The position numbers and the translations under genes were made by a program. From Pseudomonadota bacterium (GTDB lineage Bacteria; Bdellovibrionota; Bdellovibrionia; Bdellovibrionales; JACTMU01), in the NCBI GenBank assembly GCA_014584465.1, contig JACTMU010000052.1, positions 1 through 50,751 of the forward strand: a stretch of 50,751 nucleotides of DNA, in the 5' to 3' direction. Each line of letters begins with the position of its first letter. Position 1 is the first letter of the stretch. Below are positions 43,232 to 50,418 of this stretch, piece after piece. The notes below the pieces were generated by a model, which worked only from the letters and a program-made list of their open reading frames with translations, did no database searches and was not told where the DNA came from.

Positions 43232-44576
43232 CGAGTGTGGAGTCGTAGGAATATGGAACGATGTTGAGGCAAGTCGTCTGACCTATCTTGGATTGTATGC
43301 TCTTCAACATCGGGGTCAGGAGGCCGCAGGCATTGTGACTCTCGATCAAGGCATTCACCATAGGCATTTGGGTCTGGGGCTGGTTGCAGAGGTCTTCACC
43401 GAGGCGGATTTGGATCGTCTCCAGGGGCCTGCAGCCATCGGACATGTCAGGTACTCAACCGCCGGTCAAAACAGCCTCATCAATGCGCAACCACTGACGG
43501 CAGAACTCTACAGCGGTGCAATCGCCGTTGCCCATAATGGCAACATCGTAAACGGTGAGGCCCTTCGAAGGGAGCTCATCTACAACGGTGCCATTTTTCA
43601 GGGGAGCAATGACACTGAGTCGCTCCTTCATCTTATTGCCAAACACCCCTGTGAGGATACCATATCTTGTTTGGAAGAGACCTTGCCAAGACTTCAAGGC
43701 GCCTACTCTCTCCTTATATTGACCAAGGATCGTCTGATTGCCGCACGAGACCCCTACGGTTTTCGCCCTCTTGTTTTGGGTCAAAGGGCCAACGCAAGCG
43801 GTGAGCGGAGTTGGGTTCTTGCTTCAGAGACGTGCGTCTTTGATCTGATTGGTGCCAAGTATGTGCGCGAGATTGAGCCTGGTGAGATCTTTTGGATCGA
43901 CGCGGCCGGGGAGCATTCTGTTAAGCTTAAAAAGACGGGTCGGCTTGCCCGTTGCATTTTTGAACATGTCTACTTTGCAAGGCCCGACTCTCTGGTTTTT
44001 GGATTGAGCGTCTATGAAAGCCGAAAGCGCTTGGGTCAGATTGTGGCCCGTGAACATCCAGTCGAGGCCGATCTCGTAACTCCTGTTCCTGACAGCGGAG
44101 TTCCAGCGGCCATCGGGTACAGCGAGGAGAGCGGACTTCCTTTTGAATTAGGCATCATTCGCAACCACTATGTGGGGCGAACCTTCATCGAGCCTCAGCA
44201 ATCGATTCGAAGTTTTGGTGTTAAGATCAAACTCAATCCCCTTACGGAGGTTCTCCGAGGAAAGAGAGTGGTGGTCGTGGATGACTCTTTGGTTCGGGGC
44301 ACAACGAGCAAAAAGCTGATCTCTCTCATTCGTCATGCTGGAGCTAAAGAGGTCCATGTTCGCATTTCGGCTCCACCCACCATCGCCCCCTGCTTTTACG
44401 GGGTCGACACTCCTCAAAAGGAGGAGTTGATCGCTTCACAGAAGAGCATTGAGGAGATTCGTAAGTTCTTGGAGGCCGACTCACTTGAATACCTTTCTCT
44501 TGAGGGTCTCCATCATGCCCTTGGCGACGAAACTGGCTTTTGCTCCGCCTGCTTCGACGACCAATACCCCTGCTAG
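43215..44576 (+). CDS. purF: Amidophosphoribosyltransferase
   Basis: About 453 residues. It commits PRPP to purines with glutamine. The start is the TTG at 43215 (GGAG 6 bases upstream), which gives M-K-H-W-H-D-E-Cys8. The catalytic N-terminal Cys would thus follow a 7-residue propeptide. Seen are YALQHRGQEAAGI, AVAHNGNIVNG, GSNDTESLLHLIA, and the PRPP motif VVVVDDSLVRGTTSKKL. Cys residues at ARCIFEH, APCFYG and the end GFCSACFDDQYPC fit the [4Fe-4S]-type enzyme known from Bacillus. It is the last gene of the operon; no terminator is obvious after it. Confidence 0.95.
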   Translation: MKHWHDECGVVGIWNDVEASRLTYLGLYALQHRGQEAAGIVTLDQGIHHRHLGLGLVAEVFTEADLDRLQGPAAIGHVRYSTAGQNSLINAQPLTAELYSGAIAVAHNGNIVNGEALRRELIYNGAIFQGSNDTESLLHLIAKHPCEDTISCLEETLPRLQGAYSLLILTKDRLIAARDPYGFRPLVLGQRANASGERSWVLASETCVFDLIGAKYVREIEPGEIFWIDAAGEHSVKLKKTGRLARCIFEHVYFARPDSLVFGLSVYESRKRLGQIVAREHPVEADLVTPVPDSGVPAAIGYSEESGLPFELGIIRNHYVGRTFIEPQQSIRSFGVKIKLNPLTEVLRGKRVVVVDDSLVRGTTSKKLISLIRHAGAKEVHVRISAPPTIAPCFYGVDTPQKEELIASQKSIEEIRKFLEADSLEYLSLEGLHHALGDETGFCSACFDDQYPC

Positions 44577-44800
44577 GCCTCAACCCACTTCTAATATCTA
44601 CCCTCAAAACTCTCTTATTTTAAGACAATTTTTACGGACTTATATATCTATTTTCATATGAACGAAGCTATCAGTCGTCAGTCTTCAGTCACCAGCATAG
44701 CAATCAGCCTCCAGAAAAACTTTCTCTTTGCAAAAAAAGAATAGAGAGCCTGTTCTGGATGACTCCAAAAAAAAGTAAAATGACTAAAATTAATTCCAAC
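44577..44800 (+). other. Gap between purF and the IS200-type left end
   Basis: About 220 bases, A+T rich with short direct repeats (CAGTCGTCAGTCTTCAGTCAC near 44667-44690). No gene or hairpin terminator could be supported. The outer left boundary of the IS200-like element is probably within or near its end, but IS200 ends carry no inverted repeats that would mark it. Confidence 0.4.
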
Positions 44801-44907
44801 AGGTAAACCGCCGCCTTGTGCGGCGCGACTCCCACAGGTTTGACCGTCCCGGCGTTTGCGTCGGAGGCAAGAAGAGTTAAGACTCCTCCAACAAATGGAG
44901 GAAAAAA
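44801..44907 (+). promoter_or_regulatory. Structured left end and leader of an IS200/IS605-like transposase
   Basis: Several nested helices are visible. GGTAAACC (44802-44809) can pair with GGTTTGACC (44838-44846). Inside is hairpin GCCGC-CTTGT-GCGGC (44810-44824). Next is CCGGCG-TTTG-CGTCGG (44849-44864). A sequestering hairpin CCTCC-AACAAAT-GGAGG (44885-44901) covers the ribosome site of the ATG at 44908. A second GGAGG (44863-44867) could instead hold the CCTCC. IS200-type elements are known to block their own transposase translation with such leader hairpins, which fits. Confidence 0.6.
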
Positions 44908-44975
44908 ATGACTGATTGGAAAACATTATCACATGTGAAATGAGAATGTAAGTATCATCTTATTATGGTTCCAAA
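44908..44975 (+). pseudogene. IS200/IS605 TnpA, N-terminal fragment
   Basis: About 22 codons: MTDWKTLSHVK, a stop (TGA, where the family has Trp), then ECKYHLIMVPK. This matches the conserved start of Y1 transposases, S-L-S-H-x-x-W-x-C-K-Y-H-x-x-x-x-P-K-Y. The coding sequence is cut off at about 44968-44975, where sequence of an IS4-type transposase begins in the opposite orientation. Two lesions (nonsense and truncation) make it dead. The catalytic HUH and Tyr regions are missing. Confidence 0.7.
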
Positions 44976-45596
44976 ATCCAATCACGCGCAATGGCTCGGT
45001 CGAGTTTCCAAGTGGTGCAGTGAACTCAACAATCTTTTGGCCTTTGGCTATGCGCCGTCCGAACAACTCCTTGCCGATAGCTGTCCTTGGTAAACCGTGG
45101 ACGACATCGATAATCCAGACGGTTGCGTTGGACTTGACTCGAGATAGAAAAAATCCACCGACCGCATCAATTGACTGAAGCAAAGCGTAGTCCCAATAGC
45201 CGAGATCAAACATGATCAGCTTACCCACAAGGGTTGCCAGATCCGGAAAATGATTGCTGTCGTGACTGGTACCTGGACTGATATCGAACCACTTCACGAT
45301 GCCACCGAATAGTTCAAAACAGCTATGCCACTTGACAACTGCAGGTGCGACGTTGCTTCGTGGGCCTGGAAAGAATATCCCGGCCATGTTGCGCAAGCTG
45401 ATAGAGCTCGAATCAAGAACCAGGATTCCGCTAACGCCCAAAGTCTTAAGAAGGTCCGATATTTGTTTTGTCTGGTAGCTACCCTGAGCTGCCATTTCCA
45501 TGCACCTCAAGGTTAATTCAAGCAAAAGAGTAAACAGTCTCTTTGTTGCCAGCCTTTCCCAGAAGGTCCCACGAGACACAGATTTGCCCGTCAGTT
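44970..45596 (-). pseudogene. IS4-type transposase, internal fragment
   Basis: About 205 codons of a DDE transposase without its N-terminal 60-70 residues and without the C-terminal catalytic Glu region. Seen are SVSRGTFWERLATKRLF, the first Asp in GILVLDSSSI, the second in IMFDLGYWDY, then GGFFLSRVKSNATV, ending at RVIGFWN, where it meets the IS200 fragment. It is clearly related to, but not the same as, the plus-strand transposase at 46041-47301. The 5' edge abuts the inverted repeat at 45597. An ATG inside that repeat opens the frame by chance. Confidence 0.75.
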
Positions 45597-45616
45597 CATC
45601 TGTGATCGGCATTATT
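45597..45616 (+). repeat. Left terminal inverted repeat
   Basis: CATCTGTGATCGGCATTATT, the exact reverse complement of 47301-47320. It marks the left edge of the element next to the older transposase fragment. Confidence 0.75.
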
Positions 45617-45648
45617 TGTGAGTATTTTCAGCAACATACAAATTTTAT

Positions 45649-45981
45649 CTAGGTTTCAAACTCCTCCAATGCAATCTGTTGACTGATGACGATGGCTTGA
45701 GCCACTAACTTTTCAAGACGTTTTCTCTGTTCAATCCATTGCGACATTTGTTTGAATTGATTTTGAGATATCATTTTTGATGTGGGTCTTCCATTTACTT
45801 TTCTGTCCCATAAGTTGTAGGGTCCATGACGATCCTTTTTGTTCTTTTGACAAGAACAAGTCGCCTTACCACACTTCATGTATATCGTTCTGATAGTACC
45901 TGGAGCCGCAAGGTCAAAATCACCCATTGCCTTCTTAATCCTTTGAAGCTTCATTTGTAAATGTTGTGTAAACTTTTTCAT
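45649..45981 (-). CDS. DUF6788 family IS-associated protein
   Basis: 110 residues, basic. The central motif GTIRTIYMKCGKATCSCQKNKKDRHGPYNLWDRKVNGRP is the DUF6788 signature (a Cys-x-Cys-rich K-C-G-K-x-x-C-x-C segment, then H-G-P-Y). These short proteins are found inside insertion sequences next to DDE transposases and may bind DNA or a metal. The frame is intact, unlike the transposase it accompanies. It is divergent from the transposase across a 60-base gap. Confidence 0.75.
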   Translation of the reverse strand: MKKFTQHLQMKLQRIKKAMGDFDLAAPGTIRTIYMKCGKATCSCQKNKKDRHGPYNLWDRKVNGRPTSKMISQNQFKQMSQWIEQRKRLEKLVAQAIVISQQIALEEFET

Positions 45982-46040
45982 TTCTTCATTGTTCCATACA
46001 TCATAAGAATGTAAAGATCTTTTTTAGATGGAGATATGCA

Positions 46041-47301
46041 ATGAAAATTAAGGAAATTCTCGAAGACATCAAGTCAAAGATCAATCTTCCAAACAAGTAC
46101 GATCGACGATCAAAACTCAGTGATGCATCTCTCGTAACAATGCTTATCTTTTTCTTCAAGGGTGACAGAGAAGGCAAACGTTCTTTACAATCACTCAGAA
46201 GACTTATTCAGGATCACTTCCAAATCCGCCTCAGTCGTGGGGGATTCTAGGAACGCTTAGACACAGATAAACTTCGCGATATACTTGAAACAGTCGTATG
46301 TTCTTTGATTCAGTCGATCTCTTGTCAGCTCATGATTGAATCAAGTGTCCTTAAAACTTTAGGCGTTTCTGCCATTCTCATTTTGGACTCAACCTCTACT
46401 ACGCTCACGGATAAAGCCAAATCAACATTCCCCGCACCTAGAAAAAATGTAGCTCCAGCGACGGTCAAGCTGCATTTATGCTTTGATCTTTTAGCGGGTG
46501 CAGTAGATTGGTTTAATCTCACTGAGGCTAAAAGCCATGACAGAAAGAGTTTTCCTGATCTAAAATCTCTCGTTGGGAAGCTCATCATCTTTGATTTGGG
46601 ATACTGGGACTATCTTTTGCTTGCACAGATAAAGGAAATTGGTGGTTTTTTTTATCACGGGTCAAATCTTCTGCCTCGATCATTGTGGTAAATGTACTTC
46701 AGGGACTTCCAAAACATTTCGAAGGCTTGACTCTTTTCGATAGAAAATTTCCAGATGCATCATAACAAATCGTAGAACTTATCGGCGAGTTAAATCATAA
46801 TTACAAGCCAGTGCTCCAAGCAAGGGTTATCGGATTTTGGAATCCCACCACAAAAGAATACCACTGGTACATCACCAACCTCTTAGCCCCAGCAGAACTG
46901 ATTTACCCACTATACAGACTTCTCTGGCAAATAGAACTCTTCTTTAAATCATTAAAATCATCTTTCCACATTGCCGATCTTCAAACCGCAAATACCAACA
47001 TCATCTTCACGCTTCTATTCTTGTCATTGGCAGCAGCTATTCTTACCTATCCCCTGCCTATGCATTGGCTCAGGAAAATAACCAATACAAAGACGCAGTT
47101 CCTTCACTTCAAAGAGCTGCGATAGTCATCGCGATTTGCGCGCAGCGATTCGTAAATTTCTTATTGAGTCACTCTATGCAGTCAATCGACGAACTCGTCA
47201 TCGGTCTGAGGGCAAATGTCGATGAGTTGTTCGATCCGAATTATAACAAACGTAAATCAGCATTGGAACAAACAATTCAACTTGCTCGGGAGATTGGTTG
47301 A
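46041..47301 (+). pseudogene. IS4-type DDE transposase, inactivated
   Basis: The full length would be about 420 residues, but the frame carries a nonsense codon at 46248 (the Trp of RGxFWERL is TAG), a frameshift in the T-run near 46650, a second stop near 46764 and a frameshift near 47060. Pieces read MKIKEILEDIKSKINLPN.., ILILDSTS (first Asp), IIFDLGYWDY (second Asp), YRLLWQIELFFKSLK (the YREK-type region with Leu in place of the Arg) and QTIQLAREIG at the end. It is inactive; movement would need a transposase in trans. Confidence 0.82.
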
Positions 47302-47320
47302 ATAATGCCGATCACAGATG
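47301..47320 (+). repeat. Right terminal inverted repeat
   Basis: AATAATGCCGATCACAGATG, the exact reverse complement of 45597-45616. It lies directly after the transposase stop codon. Confidence 0.75.
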
Positions 47321-47664
47321 TTGCAAAATATTTGAATGTCGAAGGAGTTATCATCGGAACGACAAGTCGCGGTTCACCGGCTGAAAAAGCAAAACTTCGT
47401 GGTACCGAACGGGTTGCGCAAGGGCGAATTAAGATTGGGGACATCATTGTAGCCATAGATGGCTAAAAATGTTCCAATTATGATGATCTCTACAGCCTTA
47501 TTGAAAACAAACCCATTGGTGAAACCATTTCTCTGACCTACGTACGGGATAATAGAAAACAAACCATCAAGATTCAACTTGTGGAAGTTACCGCACAGGT
47601 TAATGTAAGCCTTCTGGAGTTCTTCCTAAAAACCGCCGCTTCTCTATTTAGTGGTTCGAAATAG
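47321..47664 (+). pseudogene. PDZ-domain fragment of an HtrA/trypsin-like protease
   Basis: A truncated coding stretch right of the insertion element. The translation reads VAKYLNVEGVIIGTTSRGSPAEKAKL, GRIKIGDIIVAIDG, a TAA stop near 47464, then NYDDLYSLIENKPIGETISLTYVRDN, ending at TAG 47662. The GSPAEKA, GDIIVAIDG and NYDDLYSLIE motifs are typical of PDZ domains at the end of HtrA-type proteases. The catalytic part is absent. The left edge coincides with the inverted repeat, so the IS4-type element probably removed the rest. Confidence 0.7.
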
Positions 47665-48907
47665 GCCGCTGGGTCTCCAACATGCCACCGAAATGACATT
47701 GAGTTTGATTGTTTTTTATTCGAATTAGTTGTCGATTGAATATGCCGGGACCAATGGCAATCTCATGTTCACCAAGACCGGAAACTTCAAATGATGAGAG
47801 AGGCAGCCGAGTGAGTGTGCTCACTAGAGTTTGAACATCGCCACGGTTTCGGATCTGGGTTACGTTACTTGGTGGAAAGGCGATGGGTTCGGCAACAGCT
47901 TTTCCCTCACTCGGATGGATCCAAAATCCAGTTGAACTTGTGAGGAAAAAGAAAGTATCCAATATGGGATGAAAAAGTGTGGTGTTTTTATTGAGCAATC
48001 CGCTGACATATCCGATGAAAGGTTTGTTGCATTGTGTAGAGTTGTCACTATCTGGCATTATAGCTACATAATCATATTGCATATGGAAGGTGAGTTCAGG
48101 TCGTGCAGTGGCCAAAACGGTGATATCACTCTTTTCTAAGCTGCCAGTTAAAGATTCAACCTGGAAATCACCAAGCGATTTTCCATTCAAATTGGTAATT
48201 CTCAAAGAGCCACTGCGATTGAGTTTAAGGTAATATTCTTTAAGGGTTAAACCTGGTGTTTTAGGAAGGGCATCGGCAATCGAGTCAAAAAGATCACAAA
48301 GATGGCTGTGGGTGGCCCTAATAAGTGAGGACCCACAATAATGGTTATTTATAAAATCGATTAAACGAGGATATCTTATTCCTTCATGTCGTACAACCGG
48401 TTCGCTAGTATTGAATTCAAGATCAAAACTGATCAATACGTTGCTTTGAGGGTTTGAGTTTTTGGTAAACTTTACTCCTTTCATTTTTAGGAGGAGAAGG
48501 TCTTCTTCCGGAAGACCAGTTCCTTCAATTCGGAGTTTTTTCTCAAAGTGCATCTTCTTCGAAAGGGAGTGTTTCATTGTTTCCGCAAATACGTAGACAT
48601 CATCGCCTAAAGCAATCGTCATGTCGTTAAACCCCATGACCTGGTACTGCCCATTCTGATAATCGACCCAAGGAAAGGTTTCTCTCAAATCACCAGACCC
48701 GTGGTTGCCACCGCCAATCAACACAGGAAGCCCTTGCGAGGTCGATCCAGATGCCACGAAATTCTCGTAACCTCCATTGACCAATACCGGAAGTGCGTTG
48801 CGATCCGAAGTGGTTTGAGCGGTAGCGAACGTAACAGACATGCCAATCATGGCACTGATGCTTGCTTTCGTGAAAGCACGATTTATTTGATTTATTTGTG
48901 GCTTCAT
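47648..48907 (-). CDS. Exported protein of unknown function
   Basis: About 419 residues. The signal peptide (MKPQINQINRAFTKASISAMIGMSVTFATAQT) ends near ATA-QT. The mature part starts with a repeated segment LPVLVNGGYENFVASGSTSQGLPVLIGGGN (two copies of LPVLxxGG), and has scattered Cys pairs and no recognised domain. The start ATG at 48907 follows GAGGAGG; a longer frame to 49090 lacks a site. The 3' end overlaps the PDZ fragment by 17 bases in the opposite direction. Base composition is similar to the core genes, so it may be a resident gene trapped between mobile elements. Confidence 0.55.
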   Translation of the reverse strand: MKPQINQINRAFTKASISAMIGMSVTFATAQTTSDRNALPVLVNGGYENFVASGSTSQGLPVLIGGGNHGSGDLRETFPWVDYQNGQYQVMGFNDMTIALGDDVYVFAETMKHSLSKKMHFEKKLRIEGTGLPEEDLLLLKMKGVKFTKNSNPQSNVLISFDLEFNTSEPVVRHEGIRYPRLIDFINNHYCGSSLIRATHSHLCDLFDSIADALPKTPGLTLKEYYLKLNRSGSLRITNLNGKSLGDFQVESLTGSLEKSDITVLATARPELTFHMQYDYVAIMPDSDNSTQCNKPFIGYVSGLLNKNTTLFHPILDTFFFLTSSTGFWIHPSEGKAVAEPIAFPPSNVTQIRNRGDVQTLVSTLTRLPLSSFEVSGLGEHEIAIGPGIFNRQLIRIKNNQTQCHFGGMLETQRPISNH

Positions 48908-49171
48908 AAAACGAGTCCTCCTCAAAACGAGAATTGTTGTTTCTGGAGTCAGAAATTTAACAGAAAAGGGAAGAATCTTCAACTGTAAGGTTTTAGACAG
49001 TTTGAAAGGAGTACCTGTCAAATGAGTCGACACTTTGATTTTTTTACAAACATTCACTTGTTTGGAGGATTTGGCTTTAATCTCTTCCAAATTTACCTCA
49101 TAAGACTCACTGGTTATTGTGGGGAAAGTTGATCGATAATTATTTTAATTGAATCTAAAAAATGAGAGACT

Positions 49172-49694
49172 ATGAAAGCCGTTTCTTTATTATTAATGAT
49201 TCCCCTCCCCAGTTGGGCAAAGATTACGGTTTTTTCTAATTCACAAGCACTGAGTTTTGTATTGAACTCAACGGAATTGAAAAATGCCGAAGAATTAATG
49301 TCCGAAGATCTATCACTGAAATCAGTGAGCATGAGGAAAAAGGAAGTCAATTCTCTCAACGTATTTAGTGTTTGGCGCGAAACTTCATTTCGGTGAATTT
49401 GTCATAAGTTTTCCTTATACCTTCGTTGAGCCTCGTCGAGTTAGCGCCGCTGGCTAGCCCTTCGTCGTCCCGCCTCGGCATAAGAAAAACTTATGCAAAT
49501 TCACTCGAAAGCAGGTTTCGCGCCAAACACTATTTACCATTTCACTCAAGTACAGCTCAGTGGCTAGGCCTCCGCAACCCCCTCGAAGATGCCTGATTTC
49601 AGCTGTTGTGGAAACAAAGATCATTCGTGTCGGATCCATTACGGCCAGTGAGCTTGTTCTTCAGGAATTAGGCCAACCTTCTTGTAATCGATAA
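49172..49694 (+). pseudogene. Small exported-protein gene split by a MITE
   Basis: The first part (49172-49366) encodes a signal peptide (MKAVSLLLMIPLPSWA) and about 49 further residues. A 165-base palindromic element interrupts it. If the element and one copy of the ATTT duplication (49367-49535) are removed, the frame continues from 49536 without a stop to TAA 49692-49694, giving a 117-residue product that ends SELVLQELGQPSCNR. The gene resembles no family I know. The restored frame shows that it was intact before the insertion. GAGAG precedes the ATG. Confidence 0.72.
49367..49531. mobile_element. MITE-like palindromic element
   Basis: 165 bases with arms of 51 bases (49367-49417 and 49481-49531). 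These form imperfect inverted repeats; the outer 17 positions (AGTGTTTGGCGCGAAAC) match exactly. It is flanked by ATTT on both sides (49363-49366 and 49532-49535), a 4-bp target duplication. There is no coding capacity and the centre is G+C rich. This is the classical architecture of a non-autonomous element moved by a transposase in trans. Confidence 0.78.
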
Positions 49695-49761
49695 CTGATT
49701 CTATCAGAGAGCAAGTTCAAAATCCCACTCGCCTTTCAAGAGTTCAGCCGTTTCTGTGACA

Positions 49762-49794
49762 GACAAAGATCCCTCGTGAGAGGCGATCTTTGTC
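49762..49794 (+). terminator. Hairpin, possible terminator
   Basis: A perfect 10-bp stem GACAAAGATC / GATCTTTGTC with an inner 4-bp stem CCTC / GAGG capped by a GTGA (GNRA-type) loop and one bulged C. A modest A/T-rich stretch (GCTATTATTGATTT) follows. It lies 68 bases after the stop of the split gene. Its bidirectional form could serve either strand. Confidence 0.5.
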
Positions 49795-50012
49795 GCTATT
49801 ATTGATTTGCCATTGCCAAGTTTATAGTTTATCAAGGCGATATTTCAGAAATGTGAGAAATATTGCCTTACTTTCTTTTTGTTTTCTTTGTTATAAATTT
49901 GGCGCCGAGACCCGCAGCAGGAGTGTCAGATCTTCCGAGTTCTGGCAGAGTTGAACTGGATTTGAAGTAAGCACTACATCTGGTGCTGTAGCGAGATAGG
50001 TTGAATTCAGGT
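49795..50012 (+). other. Gap between hairpin and IS66-type gene
   Basis: About 220 bases without a supported gene. The left end of the IS66-type element must lie here (possibly near 49898-49915, GGCGCCGAGACCCGCAGC), but its right end is outside the window, so the terminal repeats cannot be confirmed. Confidence 0.35.
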
Positions 50013-50038
50013 CCCGTTGGCCATCAACCAACGGGAGG
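50013..50038 (+). promoter_or_regulatory. Hairpin overlapping the ribosome site of the IS66-type OrfA
   Basis: CCCGTTGG (50013-50020) pairs with CCAACGGG (50028-50035) around a 7-base loop. The following GGGAGG ribosome site shares its first three G with the stem, 5 bases before the ATG at 50044. Such a hairpin would lower translation of the transposition gene. Confidence 0.5.
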
Positions 50039-50043
50039 TTCAC

Positions 50044-50418
50044 ATGCACAGTCAAGTCAAACAATTGCCAAATGGTAATGCAGCCATCGGCCAGTCCAGG
50101 TCCAGACAGACTCATAAGAAATCAACAATGACCAGAGCGAGAATGAAGTCCGAAGCCAAGAAGCTTCGAATTAAGGGGGTATTCGTTCGAAAGATTGCTG
50201 AGAGGTTCGGTGTTTCTACTGTTCTTGTCTACAGTTGGCTAAGACAGGAAACCACGTTGGGTCAAGTGATGTCGCCACCAAAGCAATTACGGATCAGACC
50301 AGAAGCAGGCAAGGTCAATGAAAATGCGAGGATTGTTTTTGCCTCCGGGATTGCTTTAGAAATCCCACTCAGTCAAGTTGACAAAAATTTGCTTCAAAAC
50401 CTATGTGAGGTGCAGTGA
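50044..50418 (+). CDS. IS66-type accessory protein (OrfA/TnpA)
   Basis: 124 residues. A basic N-terminal region with a helix-turn-helix (AKKLRIKGVFVRKIAERFGVSTVLVYSWLRQE) is followed by the C-terminal ARIVFASGIALEIPLSQVDKNLLQNLCEV, which matches the IS66 OrfA end where a short sheet and helix follow the HTH. The start is the ATG at 50044; an upstream in-frame ATG-like start at 50017 falls inside the hairpin. Its stop overlaps the next start (TGATG), the coupling typical of IS66 orfA-orfB. Confidence 0.8.
   Translation: MHSQVKQLPNGNAAIGQSRSRQTHKKSTMTRARMKSEAKKLRIKGVFVRKIAERFGVSTVLVYSWLRQETTLGQVMSPPKQLRIRPEAGKVNENARIVFASGIALEIPLSQVDKNLLQNLCEVQ

Larger units (their letters stand above)
45597..47320 (+). 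mobile_element. IS4-type insertion element with DUF6788 gene
   Basis: A 1724-base element bounded by perfect 20-bp inverted repeats (45597-45616 and 47301-47320). It contains two divergent genes, a DUF6788 protein on the minus strand and a decayed DDE transposase on the plus strand. The transposase stop (47299-47301) touches the right repeat. The flanks differ: an unrelated IS4 fragment on the left and a PDZ fragment on the right. No clear target duplication is visible, so rearrangement after insertion is likely. Confidence 0.72.

Noticed and set aside
44801-44907. A c-di-GMP-I (GEMM) riboswitch, because of GGTAAACC, an inner hairpin and GCGAC..CACAGG
   Set aside because: The core GCAAAGC stretch and the second helix signature are absent, and the following codons match the IS200 TnpA start, so the leader belongs to the transposase.
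49367-49531. An integron attC site or a large terminator
   Set aside because: No GTTRRRY core is present, and the flanking ATTT duplication with a restored reading frame points to an inserted MITE.
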